Source: an uncultured Roseateles sp. (GTDB lineage Bacteria > Pseudomonadota > Gammaproteobacteria > Burkholderiales > Burkholderiaceae_C). Taken from it: a stretch of 64,000 bases of DNA. Position 1 is the stretch's first letter. Each line of letters opens with the position of its first letter. Shown here one piece after another: positions 16,227-24,069 of the stretch. The stretch spans positions 33,375 to 97,374 of the forward strand of contig NZ_CAMFJS010000020.1 in assembly GCF_945956965.1 (NCBI RefSeq). Direction: 5' to 3'. The translations under genes and the position numbers were made by a program. The notes under the pieces were generated by a model, which saw nothing but the letters and a program-made list of their open reading frames with translations, did no database searches and was not told the DNA's origin.

Positions 16227-18698
16227 ATGTTGCACACGCCCATCCGAATTGCCTGCGCCGCCCTTCTTGCCAATATCGCGGGCCTCTTGCCCATGCATGC
16301 CCTGGCCCAAGCGGCTGAACAGACCGGCGCCACGGCACAGTTAGATCAGGTGCTGGTGACCGGCACCCGCGCCAAAGACCGCACGCTGCTGAACTCCGCC
16401 GTGCCGGTGGATGTCTTGAGCCAGGAAGATTTGCAGCGCGCCGTGGCCGGCGACGGCAATTTGGCCGCCGCCCTGCAGACCCTGCTGCCCTCCTTCAACT
16501 TCCCACGCCAAAGCAATTCCGGCGGCGGCGACCATGTGCGCGCGGCCCAGCTGCGCGGCCTCTCGCCGGACCAGGTGCTGGTTTTGGTGAACGGCAAGCG
16601 CCGCCATAACTCGGCCATCGTCAATCTGGAATCCAAGACCGGCAAGGGCACCAACCCGGTGGACTTCAACGCGATTCCGGTCTCTGCCATCAAGCGCATC
16701 GAAGTCTTGCGCGATGGCGCCGGCGCCCAGTACGGCAGCGACGCGATTGCCGGCGTGATCAATATCATCCTCGACGATGCCAACAGTGGCGGCCAGGTGG
16801 CCGGCGGTGTGGGCGGCTTCCACACCCGCTTCGAGCCCAGCAATGAGACCTTGAACGACGGCCGCTCGCGCGAGCTGCAAGGCAAGCTGGGCCTCAAGCT
16901 GGGCGACAGCGGCTTTGTGCGCTTCGGCGCGGAAGCCGCACACCGCGACCACACCAATCGCGCCGGCCCCGACCAGATCCCGCCCTGGGAAGACCAATCG
17001 CCCGCCAATCTGGCCTTCCAAGGCAAGCGCAATTACGCGCCGGGCGAGCCGGAGTCGGATCAGCTGGCCCTGTGGTTCAACAGCGGCTTTGCTTTTGGCG
17101 CGTTGGGCAGCGATGCCCGTGGCTACGCCTTCGGCACCTGGCAGCAGCGCAAGAGCGAGGGCGCGGCCTACTTCCGCTACCCCGACAGCTTTGCCAACGT
17201 CAAAGCCATCTACCCGAAGGGCTATCGCCCCGCCACCACCGGTAAAAGCCAGGATCTGCAACTGGCCAGCGGCGTGCGCGGGAGCCTGGGGGCAGACAAA
17301 AGCTGGGACTACGACGTCGCGCTCAACCTCGGCCGCAATGAATTCAACTACGGCCTGCGCAACTCGCTCAATGTCTCGCTGGGCGCGGCCAGCCCGACGC
17401 AATTCCATCTGGGCGACTTCCAGACTCAGCAGCTGGGCATCAGCGCCGACTTCAGCCGCGAACTGGCGCTGCCCGGCCTGAGCAAACCCGCCACCCTGGC
17501 ACTTGGCGTGGAAGCACGGCGCGAGTCTTTCCGCACCAAGTCGGGCGACGAGGCCTCATACGCCGTCGGCAGCTTCGACGGCACGCCGGGCGCCCAAGCG
17601 GGCCCGGGCTTGCAGGCGGCCGATGCGGTGGATTTGTCGCGCAATTTGGTTGGCGCCTACGTCGACCTCAGTGCCGACCTCACGCCCAGCCTGTTTGCCG
17701 GCCTGGCCCTGCGTGCCGACCATTACTCCGACTTCGGCAGCGCGCTGACGGCCAAGCTGTCCGGCCGCTATGTGTTGACGCAAGACCTGGCCCTGCGCGG
17801 CGCGCTGTCCAACAACTTCCGCGCGCCCTCGCTGGCGCAAACCGGCTTTTCCTTCACCGTCACCGACCGCGGCGACGGCGGCACGCTCAGCCAGGTGCGC
17901 ACCTTGCCCGTGCAAAGCGAGATCGCCCGCGCCTTGGGTGCCGAGCCGCTCAAGGCCGAGAGCGCCCGCAATGCCAGCCTGGGCCTGACCTGGCAGCCCA
18001 GCCGCCGCGCCTCGCTGTCCATCGACGCTTTTGATGTCAAGGTCAAGGACCGCATCACCCTGTCCGAGCGCCTGTCCAGCGACGCGCTGACGGCGCTGAT
18101 CCAAAGCCAGTTCGGCGTGGCCGGGGTGAACGGCGTCAACTTCTTCACCAATGCGGTGGACACCCACACCCGCGGCGTCGATCTGGTCGGCCAATTCAGC
18201 CACGCGCTGGCGGGCGGCGAGTTGCGCTGGACGCTCGCGTCGAGCTTCAACAAAACCACGCTGAGCAATATCCAGCACAGCAGCGCAGCGCTCAAGGCGC
18301 TGGGCATCGACAAGCCCCTGGTCGGCCTGGAGGAAAGCAATACCCTCACCGACGCGGCGCCACGCGACCGCCATGTCATCAGCGCGCAGTGGAACAACAG
18401 CGGCTGGAACCTGCTGGCCCGCGCCACACGTCATGGCTCCGCCACCCGGGTGTTCGACTTCGGCGGCGGTTTCACGCCGACGCAGACTTATGCCGCCGTC
18501 TGGCAGCTCGACCTGGAGGCCGAGGTGAAGCTAACGCGCCACTTCAGCGTCTCGGTCGGCGGTGTCAACGTGACCGACCGCTACCCCACCCGCTCCATCG
18601 ACGACATCAGCTACTTCGGCAACTTCCCCTACGACGTGCTCTCGCCCGTGGGCTTCAACGGCGCTTATTACTACGCCCGGGCTCGCTACAACTTCTGA
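16227..18698 (+). CDS. TonB-dependent outer-membrane receptor
   Basis: About 823 residues. A signal peptide (MLHTPIRIACAALLANIAGL...ALAQA) is followed by the plug domain (LDQVLVTGTRAKDRT, then LRGLSPDQVLVLVNGKRRHNS and YGSDAIAGVINIIL) and a long beta-barrel ending in the aromatic YYYARARYNF. The barrel ending in Phe fits Bam-dependent insertion. Transported ligand unknown; no cognate ABC permease is adjacent. The frame is open back to 16095, but the ATG at 16227 begins the signal peptide. It converges with the subtilase gene across a strong shared hairpin. Confidence 0.9.
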   Translation: MLHTPIRIACAALLANIAGLLPMHALAQAAEQTGATAQLDQVLVTGTRAKDRTLLNSAVPVDVLSQEDLQRAVAGDGNLAAALQTLLPSFNFPRQSNSGGGDHVRAAQLRGLSPDQVLVLVNGKRRHNSAIVNLESKTGKGTNPVDFNAIPVSAIKRIEVLRDGAGAQYGSDAIAGVINIILDDANSGGQVAGGVGGFHTRFEPSNETLNDGRSRELQGKLGLKLGDSGFVRFGAEAAHRDHTNRAGPDQIPPWEDQSPANLAFQGKRNYAPGEPESDQLALWFNSGFAFGALGSDARGYAFGTWQQRKSEGAAYFRYPDSFANVKAIYPKGYRPATTGKSQDLQLASGVRGSLGADKSWDYDVALNLGRNEFNYGLRNSLNVSLGAASPTQFHLGDFQTQQLGISADFSRELALPGLSKPATLALGVEARRESFRTKSGDEASYAVGSFDGTPGAQAGPGLQAADAVDLSRNLVGAYVDLSADLTPSLFAGLALRADHYSDFGSALTAKLSGRYVLTQDLALRGALSNNFRAPSLAQTGFSFTVTDRGDGGTLSQVRTLPVQSEIARALGAEPLKAESARNASLGLTWQPSRRASLSIDAFDVKVKDRITLSERLSSDALTALIQSQFGVAGVNGVNFFTNAVDTHTRGVDLVGQFSHALAGGELRWTLASSFNKTTLSNIQHSSAALKALGIDKPLVGLEESNTLTDAAPRDRHVISAQWNNSGWNLLARATRHGSATRVFDFGGGFTPTQTYAAVWQLDLEAEVKLTRHFSVSVGGVNVTDRYPTRSIDDISYFGNFPYDVLSPVGFNGAYYYARARYNF

Positions 18699-18728
18699 GT
18701 TTGAAATGCCGCTGCTTGCGGCAATAGA

Positions 18729-18760
18729 AAAGGGCGACTTGCTGATGCAAGCCGCCCTTT
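18729..18760. terminator. Bidirectional terminator
   Basis: AAAGGGCGACTTGC (18729-18742) and GCAAGCCGCCCTTT (18747-18760) pair with one mismatch around a TGAT loop, and A/T-runs flank both sides. It lies between the convergent TonB receptor (ends 18698) and subtilase (ends 18828) genes and can serve both. Confidence 0.85.
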
Positions 18761-18827
18761 GTTTTGGCGCTGTTTTGGCGCTTGGGCCGCAGCACCCGGA
18801 ACTCGGGCACTGCGGGGCTGAGCAAGC

Positions 18828-21800
18828 TCAGCGGTTGTCGACGAAGACCAAGGTCGTGCCCAGGCTGACCGGCGTGGCGTTCGTGGTGTCAGCGAACTGC
18901 ACCTGGCCGAGGTAGCGGTTACCCACCGGCACCGACCAGCCCAGACCGATCGAAGCCGTGCCGCCGGCGTAGACCGAGGTCGGTCCGGCTGCGCGCAGGC
19001 TTTGCGTGCCGACGATGGGGCCCAGGGTCCAGTTGGACAAGGTGTAGGTGGCCTTGCCATCAGGGCCCTTGCTGGTGTCGTAGCCGCTCACGCAGGCGGA
19101 GTAGGTCCCCGCCGCCGGTGCTTTGAGGCTGACCAACTCGTCCGCGGTGGCGCCGCCGCTGTTGCCAAGATTGGCACCGGTGCCGCCAGGGCCGGCATAA
19201 ACATCCAGATCCAGGTCGACCGGCGCATTGGTATCGGTGTCAAAGAGCTGGAAGCGCGCCAGCAAGGCACCCGCAGGCACGACGACGTCAAAGCACTGCT
19301 TCTCGCCCGTGGCGATGGTGGCGGTGTTGCGCGTTGCCGGAACCAAGCCCACAGGCGTCACACCCAGCTTGCCGGTGTAGCCCGAAGTGACCGAGAACAC
19401 CTTGCTGCCATTGCCGGTTTTGCGCACATCGCTGACCGAGGCCGGGATGGAGAAGCCGCCGGCACTGCCATTGGCGCTCAGCGGGCTGGTGACCGAAGCC
19501 ACGCCGTCGCTCCAAGTCAGGCTACCGAAGGACCAGGCGCTGGCGGAAACCGCCGCACCCGGGGTGACCTTGACCGTGAAGCTGCCGCTGGCGCCGGGCG
19601 CCAGCGTCAAGGAGGCCGGTGTCACCACCACGTCCCAAGAGGGCAGCGTGGCGGAGGCCACAAAGGTCTTGGTCGCGGTGCTGACGTTCTTGATCGTGCG
19701 GTTGAAGGTCTTGGAAATCACGACGCCCTTGGCAGTCAGAGACGGCAGGTTCAGGTCGGTCGCGGCGATCGAACCCAAGCTGGCGCAGCTGCCGATGCCT
19801 GCGGGTGGATTCAGGCCCAGGCCGCAGAGGAAGCGACCATGGTCGGCGGCGGTGAGGTCGTAGACCAGGGGCGTGGCCGTCGCAGCATTGGGATTCAGGT
19901 GACCAGCACCATAGCCCCAACGGTCGAGGTCGAGCGCGCCACTGGCCAGCTTGACCGGGCTGGCCGAGGTCATCATGGCCGACTTGATGGCCGCAGGCGA
20001 CCAGTCGGGATGCTGCTGCTTGAACAAAGCGGCAATGCCGGCCACATGCGGGCTGGACATCGAGGTGCCTTGCAAGGAGCTGGCATTGGCCGACGGCGTG
20101 TAGGTGCCAGCGATGGTGGCATCGTGCTGCGCCTGGGTCTGGCTCTCGTCGATATAGGCCGCCAGGATGTCCACGCCTGGGCCGGTGATATCGGGCTTGA
20201 GGATATTGCCATTGGCCTTGTTGGGGCCACGCGAGGAGAAGTCAGCCATCACCGGCGCCACGATGGCGGGCGGGTTGGCCGGTGGCTTGATCGTGCCGGT
20301 GGCCGAGCCCGCGGTGACATAGTTGCGGATGCTGGCGCGCGTGGCCAGCGGCAGATGGATGGAAGGCACCGAGTGGAAGTCCGCCACCAAGCCATCGGCC
20401 GCAGCACTGGCGTTGACCAGCACCATGCCGATGCCGCCAGCGCGCTTGACCTCGGCGCTCTTGTCGACCCGCGCGCTCACACCGCGATCGCAGACAACGA
20501 TCTTGCCGCTCACCTTGGTCGAGTCCAGCGTGCCGGCAAAGCAGCGCTGCGCATCGGCCACGGTTTGCCCGGCAGCCACGGCAGAGTCCGCCAGAATCAT
20601 CGAGCCGGTCAAGGTACCGCCAAAGACCGAGACCCCGTTGCTGTACACCGATGCATCACCCAGCACCAGATCGGCCACGGACTGGCGGTCATGGGTGGAG
20701 GCGGCCACGGTCATCAGCCAGGGGCTGATGTGCGCGACCTGATTGGCCGGACCGCTATTGCCGGCCGAGGCGGCCACGAACACGCCGGCGGCCGTCGCGT
20801 TCAGGTAAGCAATTTCGATCGGATCGTTGAAATTGGTCTGGGTGCCGCTGACCGAATAGTTGATCACGTCCACACCGTCGGCCACCGCGTCATTGATGGC
20901 GGCCAGAATGTCGGCAGTTTGCCCGCCGTCGTTGGTGGGGGTGGTGGTCGCCGTCCAGAGTGCCTTGTAAACAGCGATGCGGGCGCGTGGCGCCATGCCG
21001 GAGATGCCGCCGATGGCGGTGCCGTTGATGGTCGCGTTGACATTGGCGTTACCGCCAGCGGTCGATGCGGTGTGGCTGCCGTGGCCGGCGCCGTCACGCG
21101 GAGATTTGTACTCCAGGCGCGGATGCGCAGCGTACGCACCGCCGCTGTTGGCAGCGCCGGCGTACCAGGCGTCGCCGTAAAAGCGCGCGCCGATCAGCTT
21201 GTTATTGCACATGGCGGCGGTGAAGCCTTCACCGGCCACGCAAGTGCCCTTCCATTTGGCCGGCGGCGGGCCATAGACCGAGGTGCCGGACTGGTAGTAG
21301 GGCACCGGATTGCCCTGGGCATCGACCTTGTCGCCGAAGGAGGCCGTCTCGGGCCAGACGCCGGTGTCGATCACGCCGATGATGACGTCTTCACCCTTGA
21401 CCTTGCGCGCGGCCGCATCCAGTTGCGACCACAGGCCGCCCGGTGCCGTCAGGCCCAGGAAGCCGGGCGTGCGAGTGGTGTCGGCAGGAATCAGCCGGGA
21501 CTCGGTCACCGACACGACCTTGGTGGACGTCTGCAAGGCCTTGGCCTGCTCGGGCGTCAGCGCGGCCGAGAAGCCGTTGAACACCACCGTGTAATTGTGC
21601 AAGGCGGCGGGCGCGCCGACGCGGCTCAGCACCGCACTGTGCTGCGAGGTCAGGTAGTTGCGATAGCTCTTCACATTGGCGCCGGCGGCATTGAAGCGCG
21701 CGCCAGCGGGCGCCTTGGTGGCCGCCAGGCCGGCGAGCTTGCCGTCATAAGTGGCAGCCGGTGCGTCGGCCAGCTGAACGATGTAGATCTTCTTGCCACT

Positions 21801-21875
21801 GCTCTGGGCGACAGCGCCCATGCTGAGCGTGGCCAAACCCAGCATCAGCGCGATATGCAATTTCTTGTGGTTCAT
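18828..21875 (-). CDS. Secreted S8 subtilisin-like serine protease with PA and C-terminal beta domains
   Basis: 1015 residues. Signal peptide (1-23), I9 inhibitor propeptide (about 29-128), then an S8 catalytic domain with Asp170 (GVIDTGVW), His268 (GHGSHTAS), oxyanion Asn373 (AASAGNSGP) and Ser605 (LQGTSMSSPH). A protease-associated domain (about 405-540) is inserted between Asn and Ser, as in cucumisin/pyrolysin-like subtilases. After about residue 720 follow a Fn3-like domain (TFNRTIKNVST...) and a pre-peptidase-type C-terminal domain (about 860-960). All catalytic residues are present, so an active secreted protease is expected. AGGAG precedes the ATG. It lies 62 bases after a PEP-CTERM gene on the same strand and is probably co-transcribed with it. 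Confidence 0.92.
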   Translation of the reverse strand: MNHKKLHIALMLGLATLSMGAVAQSSGKKIYIVQLADAPAATYDGKLAGLAATKAPAGARFNAAGANVKSYRNYLTSQHSAVLSRVGAPAALHNYTVVFNGFSAALTPEQAKALQTSTKVVSVTESRLIPADTTRTPGFLGLTAPGGLWSQLDAAARKVKGEDVIIGVIDTGVWPETASFGDKVDAQGNPVPYYQSGTSVYGPPPAKWKGTCVAGEGFTAAMCNNKLIGARFYGDAWYAGAANSGGAYAAHPRLEYKSPRDGAGHGSHTASTAGGNANVNATINGTAIGGISGMAPRARIAVYKALWTATTTPTNDGGQTADILAAINDAVADGVDVINYSVSGTQTNFNDPIEIAYLNATAAGVFVAASAGNSGPANQVAHISPWLMTVAASTHDRQSVADLVLGDASVYSNGVSVFGGTLTGSMILADSAVAAGQTVADAQRCFAGTLDSTKVSGKIVVCDRGVSARVDKSAEVKRAGGIGMVLVNASAAADGLVADFHSVPSIHLPLATRASIRNYVTAGSATGTIKPPANPPAIVAPVMADFSSRGPNKANGNILKPDITGPGVDILAAYIDESQTQAQHDATIAGTYTPSANASSLQGTSMSSPHVAGIAALFKQQHPDWSPAAIKSAMMTSASPVKLASGALDLDRWGYGAGHLNPNAATATPLVYDLTAADHGRFLCGLGLNPPAGIGSCASLGSIAATDLNLPSLTAKGVVISKTFNRTIKNVSTATKTFVASATLPSWDVVVTPASLTLAPGASGSFTVKVTPGAAVSASAWSFGSLTWSDGVASVTSPLSANGSAGGFSIPASVSDVRKTGNGSKVFSVTSGYTGKLGVTPVGLVPATRNTATIATGEKQCFDVVVPAGALLARFQLFDTDTNAPVDLDLDVYAGPGGTGANLGNSGGATADELVSLKAPAAGTYSACVSGYDTSKGPDGKATYTLSNWTLGPIVGTQSLRAAGPTSVYAGGTASIGLGWSVPVGNRYLGQVQFADTTNATPVSLGTTLVFVDNR

Positions 21876-21937
21876 CGAAAACTCCTAGCGAGTTGCGGTA
21901 ACAACAACAAAGCGGTCCAGTACCGGCGGGTAGCCGA

Positions 21938-22618
21938 TCAGACCTTGGCTTGGCGGCGGCGCAGCCAGCCCATGCCGGCCAGGCCCATGCCCAGCAGCAA
22001 GGCGGCCGAAGGCTCGGGCACGGCGGCAGTGACATTGATGTTGTCGAGCGCAAACTGCCCGTTGTTCTGCAGCGGCGAGGTGCACACATTGGCGCCGTCA
22101 AAGCTGCAAGCAAAGAAGTCCACCGACTTGAGATTGGTGTAGACCGAAAAGTCAGCACCGCTGTATTGGGCGAATTGATACGAGCCGCCAGCGGCTGGCG
22201 CGAACAAGAAAGCCCAGCCCACTTGCGTGCCATCGGCTTGGGTACCAACCGCTGCAATGGTGGTTTGGCCGGCGGCTGCGGGCACCAGCGGCACAAAGGC
22301 AGCGTCGAAGGAATTCAGGTTGAACAGGCCGCCATCGGCCCGTGTCAAGGTCAGGAAGCCTTCGTTGAGCTGGGTGTAGAACTGCGTGTTGTTGCCCGAT
22401 GGGGGCGCGTCCAAGTCGGAGGCCTTGCCCACGGTGCCGGCGTCGTAATTCACCGCCATATTGAAGCCGGACTGTTGAAAGCTATCTCCCTTGTAGTACA
22501 AGCCCGTCAGCGTGGGCTCATCAAAGTCGATAACGGCGGCCGAAGCCTGCAGCGGCGCGGCGGCAATGGCCCCGGCAATGAGGGTGCTGGCGAACAGCGA
22601 CCGTGTCAGAACTCGCAT
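21938..22618 (-). CDS. PEP-CTERM sorting-domain protein
   Basis: 226 residues. Signal peptide (MRVLTRSLFASTLIAGAIAA...), a mature domain of unknown fold that resembles carbohydrate-binding-like beta proteins (FDEPTLTGLYYKGDSFQQSG; NLKSVDFFACSF), and a C-terminal sorting signal: VPEPSAALLLGMGLAGMGWL followed by RRRQ. This is the substrate signal of exosortase A-type systems, found in bacteria that make an exopolysaccharide matrix; no exosortase gene lies in the window. AAGGAG lies 5 bases upstream of the ATG. The subtilase gene follows directly. Confidence 0.88.
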   Translation of the reverse strand: MRVLTRSLFASTLIAGAIAAAPLQASAAVIDFDEPTLTGLYYKGDSFQQSGFNMAVNYDAGTVGKASDLDAPPSGNNTQFYTQLNEGFLTLTRADGGLFNLNSFDAAFVPLVPAAAGQTTIAAVGTQADGTQVGWAFLFAPAAGGSYQFAQYSGADFSVYTNLKSVDFFACSFDGANVCTSPLQNNGQFALDNINVTAAVPEPSAALLLGMGLAGMGWLRRRQAKV

Positions 22619-23097
22619 AAAAACTCCTTGGTGTACTGAGGAGAAATTGAGGACAAGCGGCTATTGGCCGCTCATTCAATGCCGAAGGGCAGGCGCCGAC
22701 CATAGCTTTTGAGGAAATATGTCACACGCGTAAAAACCCTGCGAGTTGGAGCACCCGATTTTTGTGTTTAGGCCTTTTTCATAGGAGAAGGCCAGCTGCA
22801 CTCGCTTTTGTGCCCCCCTTCTTCTGGGGGGGCATGCGGCAAGCGCAGCACCCGCCCGCGCAGACGAAAAAGCACAAAACAAGGAAACAAGGACAGGGCT
22901 TGAGGCGAGCAAAGAGCGGCGCGCGTACCTTCGCCGAACGCTTGCCTCAGCCTCGCGCACGCGATGCTGTTGCTTGTCGGCCAAAGCCTGCCCAAGCGGG
23001 TGCCCGGATTACGGCCTTGTAATGCTGGGGTCAGCGGCCCCTCCCTAGACTGGTGCCAACACCCGATATCGCCAACAGGGTGTGACCGGAGACTGTC
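22619..23097. other. Intergenic region between divergent PEP-CTERM and deacetylase genes
   Basis: 479 bases with no convincing gene. A short open frame on the minus strand (22676-22984) has an unusual composition and no ribosome-binding site I can support. The region holds a GC hairpin at 22811-22834 and, near the right end, a short inverted repeat ACACCC/GGGTGT (23059-23083) just before the GGAG of the deacetylase gene. Promoters for both genes should lie here, but I cannot place them with confidence. Confidence 0.5.
22811..22834. repeat. C/G-run hairpin
   Basis: TGCCCCCC (22811-22818) pairs with GGGGGGCA (22827-22834) around a short TTCTTCTG loop. There is no adjoining T-run in either direction. 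It could be a transcription block or part of a dispersed repeat. Confidence 0.4.
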
Positions 23098-24024
23098 ATG
23101 CTTGCCGCTTACATCACCCATGCCGACTGCGCCCGCCACGAAATGGGCGCGCAACACCCCGAATGCCCGGAGCGCTTGGGCGCCATCAATGATCAGCTGC
23201 TGATCAAGGGGCTGCTGGACTATATGCAGCCGCACGATGCGCCGCTGGCCACCGAGGATCAGCTCTCCCATGCGCACTCCTCGCTCTATGTGCGCGAGCT
23301 GATGGATGCCTCGCCCAGCGAGGGCCACCGCCAGGTTGATCCCGACACCAGCATGAACCCCTTCACCCTGACCGCCGCCCGGCGCGCGGCCGGCGCGGCC
23401 GTGCTGGCGACCGATCTGGTGGTCTCGGGCGAAGCGCCCAGCGCCTTTTGCTGCGTGCGCCCGCCCGGCCACCATGCCGAGCGCGCCGCCGCCATGGGTT
23501 TTTGCTTTTTCAACAATATTGCCGTGGGCATACGCCATGCGCTGGATGTGCACGGCCTGGAGCGCGTGGCCCTGATCGACTTCGATGTGCACCACGGCAA
23601 TGGCAGCGAGGACATCTTGCGCGGCGACGCCCGCGTGCTGATGTGCTCCATCTTCGAGCAAGGCCTCTACCCCTTTACCGGCGAGGTGGACCACGCCGCC
23701 AATATGGTCAATGTGCCCCTGCCCACCCGCTCGGGCAGCAAGCAGTTCCGCGAAGCCGTGACCGAGCACTGGCTGCCCGCGCTGGAAGCCTTCCGGCCGC
23801 AGCTGATCTATATCTCGGCCGGCTTTGATGCGCACCGCGAGGACGACGGGGGCAATCTCGGCCTGGTCGAGGCCGACTTCGAATGGGTCACCCAAAAGCT
23901 GATGGACGTGGCGCGGCGCCACTGCCAGGGCCGCGTCATCTCTTGCCTGGAGGGCGGCTATGTACTGAGCCCGCTGGGCCGCAGCGCCGCCGCCCATGTG
24001 AAGGTGCTGATCGGCGCCGATTGA
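23098..24024 (+). CDS. Histone-deacetylase-family (class II-like) amidohydrolase
   Basis: 308 residues, the full length of the bacterial HDAC/acetylpolyamine amidohydrolase family. Visible zinc-site and active-site motifs: RPPGHHAERAAAMGFCFFNN (the tandem His pair), LIDFDVHHGNGSEDIL (Asp and His zinc ligands), SAGFDAHREDDGG (third zinc ligand) and CLEGGYV. It should remove acetyl or other acyl groups from lysine side chains or small amines. GGAG precedes the ATG. Only 45 bases separate it from the Pat-like acetyltransferase gene downstream, which suggests opposing activities on shared protein targets. Confidence 0.9.
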   Translation: MLAAYITHADCARHEMGAQHPECPERLGAINDQLLIKGLLDYMQPHDAPLATEDQLSHAHSSLYVRELMDASPSEGHRQVDPDTSMNPFTLTAARRAAGAAVLATDLVVSGEAPSAFCCVRPPGHHAERAAAMGFCFFNNIAVGIRHALDVHGLERVALIDFDVHHGNGSEDILRGDARVLMCSIFEQGLYPFTGEVDHAANMVNVPLPTRSGSKQFREAVTEHWLPALEAFRPQLIYISAGFDAHREDDGGNLGLVEADFEWVTQKLMDVARRHCQGRVISCLEGGYVLSPLGRSAAAHVKVLIGAD

Positions 24025-24069
24025 TCCAGCACAATCGGCCAAGCCGCCACAGCGATCACACTGAAGCCC

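Noticed and set aside
16341..17408. A 355-codon open frame antisense to the first TonB receptor
   Set aside because: No motif or ribosome-binding site; the plus strand carries the plug-domain motifs in order.
19002..22142. A 1046-codon open frame on the plus strand opposite the subtilase gene
   Set aside because: It is a GC-bias shadow. Its translation is rich in Arg, Gly, His and Gln without any domain, and the minus strand encodes a complete subtilase with its catalytic residues and a ribosome-binding site.
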